In this document: positions 20,041-29,504 of the stretch, piece by piece | Numbering within the stretch: position 1 is the first letter of the stretch | Layout: every line of letters starts with the position of its first letter | Notes under the pieces: model-generated | Told to the model about the DNA's origin: nothing | What the model saw: the letters and a program-made list of their open reading frames with translations, nothing else | The model's database searches: none | Origin: Streptomyces sp. PCS3-D2 | Lineage (GTDB): Bacteria; Actinomycetota; Actinomycetes; Streptomycetales; Streptomycetaceae | Assembly: GCF_000612545.2 (NCBI RefSeq) | Contig: NZ_CP097800.1 | Span: forward strand, 4,092,501 to 4,156,500 | Direction of reading: 5' to 3' | Length of the DNA: 64,000 nt | Position numbers and translations under genes: made by a program

Positions 20041-20262
20041 TCAAGCGCCGGTGGCCTCGTGGCCGGCGGCGTCCTTGCGGGCGAGGTCGCGGGAGCGGCG
20101 GGCGGGGCCCTTCCAGCCGCAGGAGCAGACGGCCAGGCAGAAGGATCCGCGGTCGGCGGTGGAAGTGGTGTGGGTGGTCGGCGGCTGGGGCTGGGACTGC
20201 GGCCGCGGGAGCGGCAGGGCGTCGAGCGCAGGGACCGGTGTCGCGTCGATGTGCGGTTCCAC
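20041..20262 (-). CDS. small conserved protein with a CxxxCxCGW motif
   Basis: 73 aa, soluble. A Pro-rich first half is followed by the compact motif FCLAVCSCGWKGPARRSRD and ending KDAAGHEATGA. Cys residues plus a late His suggest a possible zinc knuckle, but there is no experimental family I can name. I have a recollection of similar small proteins in other streptomycetes, which supports it being real. Confidence 0.6.
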   Translation of the reverse strand: MEPHIDATPVPALDALPLPRPQSQPQPPTTHTTSTADRGSFCLAVCSCGWKGPARRSRDLARKDAAGHEATGA

Positions 20263-20391
20263 TTCTCCACGGTACCCGGGGTCGGCGGTGGGCGGGGAGG
20301 GTGCACCGTGACGGGATACCCCGGGCCTCGTTAAGGGGAGCGGGTGGGGACCTCGGGCAAGCGGCTTTCATGCGTTGGGGGTTGGCAGGCG

Positions 20392-21225
20392 ATGGTGGTT
20401 CACCGGCAGAGGCGGCTGCGCGGGCGCGTGGCCGAGGTGGTGCTGGCCGCCGGAGTCGCCCTGGCGGTGACCGCGACGAGCGGGTGCGCCGGCGGCGAAG
20501 GAAGCGACGACCGGTCCCCGGCGGAGGCGGCCTCGGTGGTCCGCGGCGCTGCCGACGTGCTGGCGCGCACCGGCAGCGCCCGGGCCCGTACGGCCATGGA
20601 GATGGCCACGGGCGGGACCCGGGTCACCATCCGGGGCGAGGGCGGCGTCGACTTCAAGAAGCGGATGGGGCAGCTGCTGGTGCTGCTTCCGGCCGATGTG
20701 AAGGGCGAGGACGAGCACCGGCCCATCACCGAGCTCCTCGTGCCGGGCGCGCTCTACATGAAGAACCGCGGCGCGGGCGTCCCCGCCGACAAGTGGGTGC
20801 GCATCGACACGACGGCCCTGCCCGACGGGAACCTGGTCACCGGAGGCGCCACCGATCCGCTGCTCGCGGCCGAGCTGCTGCGGGTCGCGCAGGAGGTGAC
20901 GTACGTCGGGGAGACCGAAGTGGCGGGCACCAGGGTGCGGCACTACCGGGGGACCACCGACATCGGGCGGGCCGCGGTGAGCGCGTCGGCGGAGATGCGC
21001 GGGGCGCTGGCGGCGGCGGCGAAAGGGTTCAGCGAGGACACGGTGCCCTTCGACGCGTACCTGGACGACGAGGGCCGGCTGCGGAAGGTCAGACACCGCT
21101 TCAGCTACGTCAACAATGGCGTGATCGATGTGTCATCGACCACGCTGCTGTACGGATTCGGCACGCCGGTGACCGTCGTATTGCCCGCGAGCGGGGACAT
21201 TTACGCCGGAAAGATCGCGGACTAG
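20392..21225 (+). CDS. putative lipoprotein
   Basis: About 277 aa. A basic N-terminus (RQRRLRGR), a hydrophobic stretch and a lipobox-like VTATSGC near residue 33 suggest export and lipidation. The mature part has the beta-rich, charged look of LppX/LprAFG-like actinobacterial lipoproteins, with GGVDFKKRMGQLLVLLP and LPDGNLVTGGATDPLLAAE. The ATG at 20392 is the preferred start; a GTG at 20344 is possible but adds an unlikely Cys-containing tail. Lipobox match is imperfect (Thr at -3). Confidence 0.65.
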   Translation: MVVHRQRRLRGRVAEVVLAAGVALAVTATSGCAGGEGSDDRSPAEAASVVRGAADVLARTGSARARTAMEMATGGTRVTIRGEGGVDFKKRMGQLLVLLPADVKGEDEHRPITELLVPGALYMKNRGAGVPADKWVRIDTTALPDGNLVTGGATDPLLAAELLRVAQEVTYVGETEVAGTRVRHYRGTTDIGRAAVSASAEMRGALAAAAKGFSEDTVPFDAYLDDEGRLRKVRHRFSYVNNGVIDVSSTTLLYGFGTPVTVVLPASGDIYAGKIAD

Positions 21226-21400
21226 TGGGGCGGGCGGTCCGGGAGCCGCGCGATCGGGCCATGGCCGGGTATCCGGAAATGGTCCATCCGTGTCATGCGG
21301 GGGGACGAGCGTCCTCCCTACGCTGAGAAGCCGGGCGCCGGCACGAGGTGCGGCACGACCGATGACGGCCGGTGGCCGGTGGCAGATTGAGGTGACACGC

Positions 21401-21547
21401 GTGACTCCCGCAGGCGGTACGACGGTGCAGGACCACGTGGCGCTCGCCGAGATCGAACTGTGCGGTGAGCTGATCATCGCCGCGTCCGCGGCCGCCGAGG
21501 ACCGGCTGAGCCTGGACCGCATCGACGAGGTCCTGCTGGGCCGCTAG
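21401..21547 (+). CDS. 48-aa conserved small protein
   Basis: Starts at GTG with GAGGTG 6 nt upstream. The product (MTPAGG... VALAEIELCGELIIAASAAAEDRL...) is amphipathic with the ending SLDRIDEVLLGR. Similar short proteins with AEIELCGEL and RIDEVL motifs occur in streptomycetes, as I recall. An ATG at 21362 would add 13 residues. Function unknown. Confidence 0.6.
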   Translation: MTPAGGTTVQDHVALAEIELCGELIIAASAAAEDRLSLDRIDEVLLGR

Positions 21548-21749
21548 TGCCGTGCCGGGGGGAGCGTGAGGCGGTGAACCTTTCCGGCCACGGCACTGGG
21601 CCGTGTCTGGGGCTCGCGGCGTCCGCGACGGCCCCGGACGAGCCGGGTCGTCCGGCCCCGAACCGCCTCACGCCCCCCGCCCCACCGCCCCCGGGGCGTC
21701 GCCGCGGGCGGGCCCCGCCGCGGGAACGCCGGCGGTGGGACCGGTCGCC

Positions 21750-22112
21750 TCAGGTGCGCAGCAGCCGCGCGATGGCCTTGGTGGCCTCCTCGACCTTGGC
21801 GTCGATCTCGGCCCCGCCCTTGACCGCGGCGTCGGCGACGCAGTGGCGCAGGTGCTCCTCCAGCAGCTGGAGCGCGAAGGACTGGAGCGCCTTCGTGCTC
21901 GCCGAGACCTGGGTGAGTATGTCGATGCAGTAGACGTCCTCGTCGACGAGGCGCTGGAGGCCGCGGATCTGCCCCTCGATCCGGCGCAGTCGTTTGAGGT
22001 GCTCGTCCTTCTGGTGGTGGTAGCCGTGGACGGCCCCGGCGTCGTGGGGGGTGCCCGGGGTGGCCGCCGTACCGGACACGGCTCCGGAGCCCTCCGCCTC
22101 GATGGTCGTCAT
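21750..22112 (-). CDS. csoR: CsoR-family copper-sensing repressor
   Basis: 120 aa. After a disordered N-terminus of about 30 residues, the CsoR/RcnR four-helix fold begins at YHHQKDEHLKRLRRIEGQIRG. The copper ligands are all present: Cys62 (VYCIDIL), His87 and Cys91 (EEHLRHC), spaced as in Mycobacterium and Streptomyces CsoR. It represses copper genes and is released by Cu(I). The ATG at 22112 follows GGAGG. A perfect palindrome 34 nt upstream is a likely operator, implying autorepression. Confidence 0.9.
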   Translation of the reverse strand: MTTIEAEGSGAVSGTAATPGTPHDAGAVHGYHHQKDEHLKRLRRIEGQIRGLQRLVDEDVYCIDILTQVSASTKALQSFALQLLEEHLRHCVADAAVKGGAEIDAKVEEATKAIARLLRT

Positions 22113-22145
22113 AGGTCCTCCCGTGGTCCGGAGCGAGGGGGTTGG

Positions 22146-22162
22146 ATACCCCTCATGGGTAT
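22146..22162. promoter_or_regulatory. CsoR operator-like palindrome
   Basis: Perfect inverted repeat ATACCC-N5-GGGTAT upstream of csoR. It matches the known CsoR site pattern (TACCC...GGGTA) and lies where the csoR promoter should be. Confidence 0.75.
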
Positions 22163-22308
22163 AGGATAACGGGCTCTCGCCCGACGGGCAGGGGCCCGTG
22201 GTCCTCACTCTGCCTGATGGAGGACACTGAGGAATGGCCGGTTAGCCGTGGCAGGGGGATGCGCCTAGCATCAGCCTGACCGAATCCGATGCACCCCGAG
22301 GACCTCAC

Positions 22309-22929
22309 GTGCGATTTCGTCTGACCCCCAGGGAGACGAGCTTCTACGACATGTTCGCCGCATCCGCGGACAACATCGTCACGGGCTCCAAGCTCCTGAT
22401 GGAACTGCTCGGAGCGGACGCGTCCGCCCGGGCCGAGATCGCGGAACGGATGCGGGCGGCGGAGCACGCGGGGGACGACGCGACCCACGCGATCTTCCAT
22501 CAGCTGAACTCCTCCTTCATCACGCCGTTCGACCGTGAGGACATCTACTCCCTGGCGTCGTCGCTCGACGACATCATGGACTTCATGGAGGAGGCCGTCG
22601 ACCTCGTCGTCCTCTACAACATCGAAGAGCTTCCCAAGGGTGTCGAGCAGCAGATCGAGGTCCTGGCGCGGGCGGCCGAGCTGACCGCCGAGGCCATGCC
22701 GCACCTGCGGACGATGGACAACCTCACCGAGTACTGGATCGAGGTCAACCGGCTGGAGAACCAGGCGGACCAGATCCACCGCAAGCTGCTCGCCCACCTC
22801 TTCAACGGCAAGTACGACGCCATCGAGGTGCTCAAGCTCAAGCAGATCGTCGACGTGCTCGAAGAGGCGGCCGACGCGTTCGAGCACGTCGCGAACACGG
22901 TGGAGACCATCGCGGTCAAGGAGTCCTGA
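22309..22929 (+). CDS. DUF47 PhoU-like Pit accessory protein
   Basis: 206 aa, all-helical, of the DUF47/TIGR00153 family (PhoU-like fold), with acidic metal-binding segments such as MRAAEHAGDDATHAIF and DREDIYSLASSLDDIMDFMEEA. Family knowledge: these proteins pair with Pit low-affinity phosphate transporters and probably regulate them. GTG start at 22309, with a GAGGACC Shine-Dalgarno; the pit gene follows after 5 nt in the same operon. A candidate -10 (TAGCAT) lies at about 22266. Confidence 0.88.
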   Translation: MRFRLTPRETSFYDMFAASADNIVTGSKLLMELLGADASARAEIAERMRAAEHAGDDATHAIFHQLNSSFITPFDREDIYSLASSLDDIMDFMEEAVDLVVLYNIEELPKGVEQQIEVLARAAELTAEAMPHLRTMDNLTEYWIEVNRLENQADQIHRKLLAHLFNGKYDAIEVLKLKQIVDVLEEAADAFEHVANTVETIAVKES

Positions 22930-22934
22930 ACCTC

Positions 22935-23933
22935 GTGGACACCTTCGCTCTGGTCGTGACCATCGGTGTCGCGCTCGGTTTCACGTATACGAACGGTTTC
23001 CACGACTCGGCGAACGCGATCGCGACCTCGGTCTCCACGCGTGCGCTGACCCCGCGCGCCGCCCTCGCGATGGCCGCGGTGATGAACCTCGCGGGAGCCT
23101 TCCTGGGCAGCGGGGTGGCCAAGACGGTCTCCCAGGGCCTGATCGAGACGCCGCACGGCTCCACGGGCATGTGGATCCTCTTCGCGGCGCTGGTCGGCGC
23201 GATCGTCTGGAACCTGATCACCTGGTACTTCGGCCTTCCCTCGTCCTCCTCGCACGCCCTCTTCGGCGGCATGGTGGGTGCGGCCCTGGCCGGCGGCACG
23301 CAGGTGATCTGGTCGGGCGTGGTCGACAAGATCGTCATCCCGATGTTCGTCTCGCCGGTCGTCGGCCTGGTCGTCGGCTACCTGGTGATGGTGGTCATCC
23401 TGTGGATGTTCCGCCGGACCAACCCGCACAAGGCCAAGCACGGCTTCCGCATCGCGCAGACGGTGTCGGCGGCCGCGATGGCCCTCGGCCACGGTCTGCA
23501 GGACGCGCAGAAGACGATGGGCATCGTCGTGATGGCCCTGGTCATCGCGGACGTGCAGACTTCGGACGCGCCGATCCCGGTGTGGGTCAAGGTCGCGTGT
23601 GCCGTGATGCTGTCGCTGGGTACGTACGCGGGTGGCTGGCGCATCATGCGTACGCTCGGCCGCAAGATCATCGAGCTGGATCCCCCGCAGGGCTTCGCGG
23701 CGGAGACCACCGGTGCCTCGATCATGTTCGGTTCGGCCTACCTCTTCCACGCGCCGATCTCCACCACCCACGTGATCACCTCGGCGATCATGGGTGTGGG
23801 TGCGACAAAGCGCGTGAACGCGGTGCGCTGGGGCGTCGCCAAGAACATCATCCTGGGCTGGTTCATCACGATGCCGGCTGCGGCCCTGGTCGCCGCGATC
23901 AGCTTCTGGGTCGTGAACCTGGCCTTCGGCTAG
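22935..23933 (+). CDS. pit: PiT-family low-affinity inorganic phosphate transporter
   Basis: 332 aa, about ten hydrophobic helices. Both PiT signature repeats are present: GFTYTNGFHDSANAIATS near residue 15 and APISTTHVITSAIMGVG near 275. It moves neutral metal-phosphate into the cell using the proton gradient, and complements the high-affinity Pst system encoded just to the right. GTG start; translationally close (5 nt) to the DUF47 partner. A strong bidirectional terminator follows. Confidence 0.93.
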   Translation: MDTFALVVTIGVALGFTYTNGFHDSANAIATSVSTRALTPRAALAMAAVMNLAGAFLGSGVAKTVSQGLIETPHGSTGMWILFAALVGAIVWNLITWYFGLPSSSSHALFGGMVGAALAGGTQVIWSGVVDKIVIPMFVSPVVGLVVGYLVMVVILWMFRRTNPHKAKHGFRIAQTVSAAAMALGHGLQDAQKTMGIVVMALVIADVQTSDAPIPVWVKVACAVMLSLGTYAGGWRIMRTLGRKIIELDPPQGFAAETTGASIMFGSAYLFHAPISTTHVITSAIMGVGATKRVNAVRWGVAKNIILGWFITMPAAALVAAISFWVVNLAFG

Positions 23934-24030
23934 GGCGTGCCGGGCGTCCCGGGGCAGACGGGCGGGGATGCGCGACGCGCCGTCCTCGTGCCGTGACCCG
24001 CTGAGCCGCGGCTGCGCCGGACACGAAAGC

Positions 24031-24064
24031 GGGCCGGCTCCCCCCACCCAGGGGGAGCCGGCCC
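24031..24064. terminator. bidirectional terminator between pit and pstB
   Basis: A 14-bp perfect stem (GGGCCGGCTCCCCC / GGGGGAGCCGGCCC) with a 6-nt loop, followed by CTCTTTCTTTC on the plus strand and preceded by GAAAGC, which gives a pyrimidine run on the minus strand. It serves both convergent operons. Confidence 0.9.
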
Positions 24065-24131
24065 TCTTTCTTTCTTCCGCCCTTGCGGTGGCACCGCCAT
24101 GCAGCACCGCAGGACGCTTGCACATCTCGCT

Positions 24132-24908
24132 CTAGCCGAAGCGGCCCGAGATGTAGTCCTCGGTCGCCTGCATGGACGGGTTCGAGAAGATCCGGTCCGT
24201 GTCGTCGATCTCGATGAGCTTGCCGGGCTGGCCGACCGCCGCGAGGTTGAAGAACGCGGTGCGGTCGGAGACGCGGGCGGCCTGCTGCATGTTGTGCGTC
24301 ACGATGACGATCGTGAAGCGCTCCTTGAGCTCGCCGATCAGGTCCTCGATGGCCAGGGTGGAGATCGGGTCGAGGGCCGAGCAGGGCTCGTCCATCAGCA
24401 GGACCTGGGGCTCGACCGCGATGGCGCGGGCGATGCACAGACGCTGCTGCTGGCCGCCGGAGAGGCCGGAGCCGGGCTTGTTGAGGCGGTCCTTGACCTC
24501 GTTCCAGAGGTTGGCGCCCTGGAGGGAGCGCTCCACGATGTCCGTCAGCTCGGACTTCTTGAAGCTGCCGTTCAGCCGCAGGCCGGCGGCTACGTTGTCG
24601 AAGATCGACATGGTGGGGAAGGGGTTCGGGCGCTGGAAGACCATGCCCACCGTGCGGCGGACCGCGACGGGGTCCACGCCGGCGCCGTACAGGTTCTCGT
24701 CGTCCAGCATCACCTTGCCCTCGACGCGACCGCCGGGGGTGACCTCGTGCATGCGGTTGAGGGTGCGCAGGAAGGTGGACTTGCCGCAGCCGGAGGGGCC
24801 GATGAAGGCCGTCACCGAGCGGGGTTCGACGGTCATCGAGATGTCGTCGATGGCCTTGTGGTTGCCGTAGAAGGCGGACAGTCCGCTGACGTCGATTCGC
24901 TTCGCCAT
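24132..24908 (-). CDS. pstB: phosphate ABC transporter ATP-binding protein
   Basis: 258 aa. Complete ABC ATPase: Walker [10 protein letters not shown] (residues 37-45), signature [14 protein letters not shown], Walker [14 protein letters not shown] and the switch His in [14 protein letters not shown]. The PstB hallmark [11 protein letters not shown] is present. It drives phosphate import through PstC/PstA. Last gene of pstSCAB, 29 nt after pstA. ATG at 24908 gives the standard PstB length. Confidence 0.96.
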   Translation of the reverse strand: MAKRIDVSGLSAFYGNHKAIDDISMTVEPRSVTAFIGPSGCGKSTFLRTLNRMHEVTPGGRVEGKVMLDDENLYGAGVDPVAVRRTVGMVFQRPNPFPTMSIFDNVAAGLRLNGSFKKSELTDIVERSLQGANLWNEVKDRLNKPGSGLSGGQQQRLCIARAIAVEPQVLLMDEPCSALDPISTLAIEDLIGELKERFTIVIVTHNMQQAARVSDRTAFFNLAAVGQPGKLIEIDDTDRIFSNPSMQATEDYISGRFG

Positions 24909-24937
24909 GGGGGTCACTTCGCTTTCATACAGTCGCG

Positions 24938-26020
24938 TCAGCGACCGGTCTTCGGGGCCTTCCAGCGGGCGATGCCGCGGGCCACCAGATTGAGGATCAT
25001 GACGAAGGCGATCAGGACGAGCGCTGCGGCCCATGCCCGGTCGTAGGAGGCCTCACTGCCGACCTTGTACTGCTCCCAAATGTAGAGCGGGAGCGAGGAC
25101 TGGGCGCCTTCGAAGGGGTTGCCGTTGATCAGCTGGGAGCCGAAGACCAGCAGCATGATCGGGGCGGTTTCACCGGCGATGCGGGCGACGGCCAGCATCA
25201 GACCGGTGGAGATGCCGCCGATGGCGGTGGGAAGCACCACCTTGAGGATCACGCGCCACTTCGGCACACCGAGGGCCAGGGCGGCCTCGCGCAGCTCGTT
25301 CGGGACGAGCTTGAGCATCTCCTCGGTGGAGCGGACCACGACCGGCATCATCAGGATCGACAGGGCCATCGCGCCGGCGAAGCCGGAGGGGCCGAAGCCG
25401 AGCATCAGGTTCCAGGTCGTCAGGATGAAAAGCCCCGCGACGATGGAGGGGATACCGGTCATCACGTCGACGAAGAAGGTGACGGCCCGGGCGAGCTTGC
25501 CCTTGCCGTACTCGACGAGGTAGACGGCGGTCAGCAGGCCGATGGGGGCTGCGATCAGGGTGGCCAGGGCGATCTGCTCGATGGTGCCGAGCAGGGCGTG
25601 GTAGACGCCGCCGCCCTCGTCGAAGCTGGTCACACCGTTCATGGAGTGGCTGAGGAAGTTGCCGCTCAGCAGCGTGACGCCGCGGCTGATGGTGGTCCAC
25701 ATCAGCGAGAGCAGCGGGATGACCGCGAGGACGAAGCAGACCCACACGAGGGAGGTCGCGATCCGGTCCTTGGCCTGGCGGCGGTTCTCGATCAGCGCGC
25801 TGGCGGCATACGTGATGCCGATGAAGAGCAGGGCCGCGATGAGCCCCCACTGGATCCTGCTGTGGAGGTCGAACACGACGCCGATGCCGCAGCCGAGGGC
25901 GATCGCGAGGGCCGCGATGCCGGCCGGGGCCCAGCGGGGCAGGCCGCCTCGGGTGAGGCTGGAGGGGGCGGCGGACTTGGGGGCCCGGGTGGGCCGCTGG
26001 TCCTGGAGTGCGTGGCTCAT
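24938..26020 (-). CDS. pstA: phosphate ABC transporter permease PstA
   Basis: 360 aa, longer than the usual 280-300 because of a 70-residue N-terminal extension with two additional hydrophobic segments (about residues 35-75). The permease core has six helices and the EAA loop ([21 protein letters not shown]). Overlaps pstC by one base (ATGA), so the two permeases are coupled. Confidence 0.94.
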   Translation of the reverse strand: MSHALQDQRPTRAPKSAAPSSLTRGGLPRWAPAGIAALAIALGCGIGVVFDLHSRIQWGLIAALLFIGITYAASALIENRRQAKDRIATSLVWVCFVLAVIPLLSLMWTTISRGVTLLSGNFLSHSMNGVTSFDEGGGVYHALLGTIEQIALATLIAAPIGLLTAVYLVEYGKGKLARAVTFFVDVMTGIPSIVAGLFILTTWNLMLGFGPSGFAGAMALSILMMPVVVRSTEEMLKLVPNELREAALALGVPKWRVILKVVLPTAIGGISTGLMLAVARIAGETAPIMLLVFGSQLINGNPFEGAQSSLPLYIWEQYKVGSEASYDRAWAAALVLIAFVMILNLVARGIARWKAPKTGR

Positions 26021-27009
26021 CAGGCGTTCGCCCCCGAGAAGTCCTTGCGGCGAGCGATGATCAGGCGAGCTGCACCGTTGACCAGCAGGGTGAGCAGGAA
26101 GAGTACGAGGCCCGAGGCGATCAGGGCGTCGCGGCCGAACTCGTTGGCCTCGTCGAACTTCGCGGCGATGTTCTGGGCGAAGGTGCCGCCGCCCGGGTTC
26201 AGGATGTGACCGGAGATGAGGAAGCTCGGCGACAGGACGGTGGCGACGGCCATGGTCTCGCCGAGGGCGCGGCCGAGGCCGAGCATCGAGGCGGAGATGA
26301 CGCCGGAGCGGCCGAAGGGCAGCACCGACATCCGGATGACCTCCCAGCGGGTCGCGCCGAGGGCCAGGGCGGCCTCCTCGTTCATGCGCGGGACCTGGAG
26401 GAAGACCTCGCGGCTGACGCTGGTCACGATCGGCAGGATCATGATCGCGAGCAGGATGCCGACGGTGAAGAGCGAGCGTGCGACGCCGACCTGGGTCTTG
26501 TCGAAGACGTAGGTCCAGCCCATGTACTCGTCGAGCCAGAGGTTCAGGCCGGCCAGCTGCGGGACGAGGAAGAGGGCGCCCCAGATGCCGTAGATGATCG
26601 ACGGCACGGCGGCCAGCAGGTCGACCACGTAGGCGATCGGAGCGGCCAGCTTGCGCGGCGCGTAGTGCGAGATGAAGAGGGCGATACCGACGGCGATCGG
26701 AACCGCGATGACCATCGCGATGATCGAGCTGACGATGGTGCCGAAGAGCAGGACGGCGATGCCGAAGACGGGCGGGTTAGCCGACGCGTTCCAGTCGAAG
26801 GTGGTGAGGAAGTTCCCCTCGTTCTTCGACAGTGCGATCGAGGCGCGGTAGGTGAGGAAGGCGGCGATCGACGCCATGATCACCAGGAGCGTGATGCCGG
26901 AGCCCTTGGAGAGCCCGGCGAAGATCTTGTCACCGGCGCGGCCGGTGGACCCCTTGCTCGTGGAGACGGGCGGATCCGTGTCTATCTGGGTGGGTGTGGT
27001 GGAAGCCAT
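26020..27009 (-). CDS. pstC: phosphate ABC transporter permease PstC
   Basis: 329 aa with six core helices and the EAA loop NEEAALALGATRWEVIRMSVLP. A soluble N-terminal tail of about 35 residues precedes the first helix. Forms the membrane channel with PstA. ATG start at 27009. Separated from pstS by 138 nt that contain a GC-rich hairpin. Confidence 0.94.
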   Translation of the reverse strand: MASTTPTQIDTDPPVSTSKGSTGRAGDKIFAGLSKGSGITLLVIMASIAAFLTYRASIALSKNEGNFLTTFDWNASANPPVFGIAVLLFGTIVSSIIAMVIAVPIAVGIALFISHYAPRKLAAPIAYVVDLLAAVPSIIYGIWGALFLVPQLAGLNLWLDEYMGWTYVFDKTQVGVARSLFTVGILLAIMILPIVTSVSREVFLQVPRMNEEAALALGATRWEVIRMSVLPFGRSGVISASMLGLGRALGETMAVATVLSPSFLISGHILNPGGGTFAQNIAAKFDEANEFGRDALIASGLVLFLLTLLVNGAARLIIARRKDFSGANA

Positions 27010-27092
27010 GGTCTTTCCGGTCTGTGTGGGGGCAAGCCCCCTGGCGGCGGTGCACCGGATTCCCCCGGGTGGGAGGGGAAGGGGCTCCGGGG

Positions 27093-27131
27093 CCGGCCTC
27101 CCCGTCCCCGGACGGGGGAGGGGAGGACCGG
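27093..27131 (-). terminator. hairpin between pstS and pstC, possible attenuator
   Basis: On the minus strand the spacer folds into a GC-rich stem (CCGGTCCTCCCC against GGGGAGGCCGG, one bulged base) with no T-run. A partial terminator or mRNA stabiliser here would give more PstS than permease, as is common for binding-protein-dependent transporters. Assignment by position and pairing only. Confidence 0.45.
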
Positions 27132-27147
27132 CTCCTGGAGCTCAGGA

Positions 27148-28284
27148 CTAGCTCAGCGAGTTGATGACCTCGCGGACCTTGGCGTTGATCTCGGCCGGGA
27201 TCGGCGCGTAGCCGTTCTCCAGGAGGACCTTCTGGCCCGCGTCCGAGGCGGTGTAGTTCAGGAAGGACTTCACGGTCGGGAGCGTCTCGGCCTTGTTGCC
27301 CTTGTCGCAGACGACCTCGTAGGTCACCAGGACGAGCGGGTAGGCGCCCTCGGCCTTGGTGGTGTAGTCGAGCTTCAGCGCCAGGTCGGAGCCAGTGCCG
27401 GAGATCTTGGCGGCGGCGATGGCCTTGGAGGCGTTGTCGCCGGTGGCCGGGACCGGGGCGGCGGCGCCCGTGTTCAGGTCGACGGTCTTGATGCCCTGGG
27501 CGCTGGCGAAGGAGAGCTCGAAGTAGCCGATCGCGCCGTCGACCTGCTTGACCTGCGCGGCGACACCGGCGGAGCCGGAGGCGGCCTGGCCGCCCGGGGC
27601 GGCCCACTTCTTCGCGGGGTCGTGCGGCCAGGCGTCGGGGGCGGCGGCCTTGAGGTACTTGGTGACGTTCTCGGTGGTGCCCGAGTCGTCGGAGCGGTGG
27701 AAGGCCTGGATGGCGGTGGAGGGAAGCGTGACGCCCGGGTTCAGCTTCTTGATCGCCTCGTCGTCCCACTTCTTGATCTTGTCGTTGAAGATGTTGGCGA
27801 CCGTGGCGGCGTCGAGGTTCAGCTTCTCCACGCCGGAGACGTTGAAGCCGAGGGCGACGGGGCCGCCGACCATCGGCAGGTTGACGCCCTGACCGCCGGT
27901 GCAGATCTTCTTCGACTCCTCGACCTGCTCCGGCTTCAGCGCCGAGTCGGAGCCGGCGAACCCGACGGTGCCCTGGTTGAAGGCGACGATGCCCTCACCG
28001 GAGGAGGAGGACTTGTAGTTGACCTCGACGCCGGAGCAGGCGGCCATGTAGTTCTTGATCCACAGCTCGACCGCGTTCTTCTGCGCGGAGGAACCGGAGG
28101 CCAGCAGCTTGCCCTTGGCGTCGTCGCACTTGATGTCGCCGGCGGCCGGAGCGGCGGCCTTGGTGGCGCCGTCGCCGGTCTTCGTGTTGTCGTCCGAGCC
28201 GCACGCCGTGAGGACCAGGGCGCCGGACACGACAAGCGCACCGAGGGCGGAGGCACGAAGCATGTTCTTGCGCTGAAGCTTCAC
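27148..28284 (-). CDS. pstS: phosphate-binding lipoprotein PstS
   Basis: 378 aa. Signal peptide with lipobox LVLTACGS (lipid-modified Cys28), then the periplasmic-type binding fold with SSGEGIVAF and GSDSALKPEQ near residues 80-110, and RSDDSGTTENVTKYL, the phosphate-binding SGT motif. Delivers phosphate to PstCAB. The GTG at 28284 follows GAAGGAACA; longer reading upstream runs into the promoter. PHO boxes 140 nt upstream imply PhoP control. Confidence 0.95.
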   Translation of the reverse strand: MKLQRKNMLRASALGALVVSGALVLTACGSDDNTKTGDGATKAAAPAAGDIKCDDAKGKLLASGSSAQKNAVELWIKNYMAACSGVEVNYKSSSSGEGIVAFNQGTVGFAGSDSALKPEQVEESKKICTGGQGVNLPMVGGPVALGFNVSGVEKLNLDAATVANIFNDKIKKWDDEAIKKLNPGVTLPSTAIQAFHRSDDSGTTENVTKYLKAAAPDAWPHDPAKKWAAPGGQAASGSAGVAAQVKQVDGAIGYFELSFASAQGIKTVDLNTGAAAPVPATGDNASKAIAAAKISGTGSDLALKLDYTTKAEGAYPLVLVTYEVVCDKGNKAETLPTVKSFLNYTASDAGQKVLLENGYAPIPAEINAKVREVINSLS

Positions 28285-28425
28285 TTTCGGATGTTCCTTC
28301 CAGAAGCCGCCGGCCGCTTTCCGTTCCGTACCGGGCGGCGTGCGAAGAGGACTACTACGTCGGGTGCGCGGGCCGGCCGCTGCGTCTGCGGGCCGCCGTC
28401 TCCGTGCACGACCGAAATTAGGCAG

Positions 28426-28469
28426 AACAGGTGAAGCAGCCGACCGGCCCGAGTGAACGGACGGTGAAC
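28426..28469 (-). promoter_or_regulatory. PHO boxes upstream of pstS
   Basis: On the minus strand there are four consecutive 11-nt direct-repeat units: GTTCACCGTCC, GTTCACTCGGG, a degenerate CCGGTCGGCTG, and CTTCACCTGTT. Units 1, 2 and 4 match the known Streptomyces PhoP repeat GTTCACC-N4, and the period is exact. Located about 140-185 nt upstream of the pstS start. Confidence 0.85.
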
Positions 28470-28535
28470 CATGGCGGACGACCCGGTGCGTTCCGGGGCG
28501 TCCGCGCACAGCCGCAATCATCCGTTATCCCGCCG

Positions 28536-29504
28536 TTACCGCGGTGTGACCGCGGGCTCTCTCAGCCAGAGGTGCTGGAATGCGGCCCGGGCCGCCTCGA
28601 CCTCATGGCGCTGGTCGGCGTGCAGGACACCCAGTGCGTAGGCCGTGGCCGGGGCGATGCGCGGGGTGCGGGCCGCGGTGGCGGAGGCGGCCGCCGCCTC
28701 GGCGGCGTCGCGGTGGCGGTCCAGGGCCTCGCCGGCGGCCGCCGGCCGGGTCACGTCCTCGCCGAGGACCTCCCGCGCGTAGCGGTGGACGCGCAGGAGC
28801 CGGCGCACCTCGTGCCAGGGGCCGTCGTGGTCGGCGTCGTACGGGCTCGGCGCGGCCTCGCCGCCGCTGATCGGCGGCAGCGCCGCGACCGCCGACGACA
28901 GGCGGGTTTCGGCCACCGCCGCGAGCGGTACGAGGACCTCCCCGACCCGTCCGCGGGCCGCCACGGCGTCGAGCGGGACCTCCGAGGCCAGCACCGCCAC
29001 CGCGTCCGCCACCGCGTGGAAGCGGGACGAGCCGAGGGCCTGGAGGGTGGCCGAGTGGGCGCGCGTACGGGCCAGGGTCAGCTGGCGGTCCAGCAGCGCG
29101 CCGGCACGCGCCGATCCCACCTTCAGCGCGCCGGCCGAGCCGCGCGGGGCCGGGAGCTCCGGGGCCCCCGACAGCCGGTGCAGCGCGTCCATGAGCCGGG
29201 CCAGCCGGGCGGCGTAGGCGTGCTCGTCGGCCAGGGTCGAGGACAGCCACACCAGCTCGGCGCGCAGCCCGTCGGCCCAGGCCGACTCGGTCACCACCCG
29301 GAACGTGGCCAGCGAGCCGCTGATGCGGCGCGCTGCCCCCCGCAGGCGGCGCGCCGCATCACTGCTCGCCGCGGCGTCGGCCCCGCTCACGGCGCTCGGA
29401 CTGTACTGGCGCATCGCCCGCAGGAAGGCCGTGGCCTGGGCGCGCAGGTAGACGTCGAGCACGTCACCCGCGCATGCCGTCGGGTCATGGTTTGGCTGAG
29501 CCAC
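28536..29504 (-). CDS. CHAD-domain protein
   Basis: 322 aa, alpha-helical, with the conserved histidines and basic residues of the CHAD family (H in [17 protein letters not shown] region replaced by polar residues; [36 protein letters not shown] and [15 protein letters not shown]). Family knowledge: CHAD domains bind polyphosphate granules. Its start lies inside the last 20 nt of ppk, so it is co-translated with polyphosphate kinase, which fits a polyphosphate-binding role. Confidence 0.85.
   Translation of the reverse strand: MAQPNHDPTACAGDVLDVYLRAQATAFLRAMRQYSPSAVSGADAAASSDAARRLRGAARRISGSLATFRVVTESAWADGLRAELVWLSSTLADEHAYAARLARLMDALHRLSGAPELPAPRGSAGALKVGSARAGALLDRQLTLARTRAHSATLQALGSSRFHAVADAVAVLASEVPLDAVAARGRVGEVLVPLAAVAETRLSSAVAALPPISGGEAAPSPYDADHDGPWHEVRRLLRVHRYAREVLGEDVTRPAAAGEALDRHRDAAEAAAASATAARTPRIAPATAYALGVLHADQRHEVEAARAAFQHLWLREPAVTPR

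Noticed and set aside
26008-28434. Plus-strand 808-codon frame over pstC and pstS
   Set aside because: PstC and PstS are unmistakable on the other strand.
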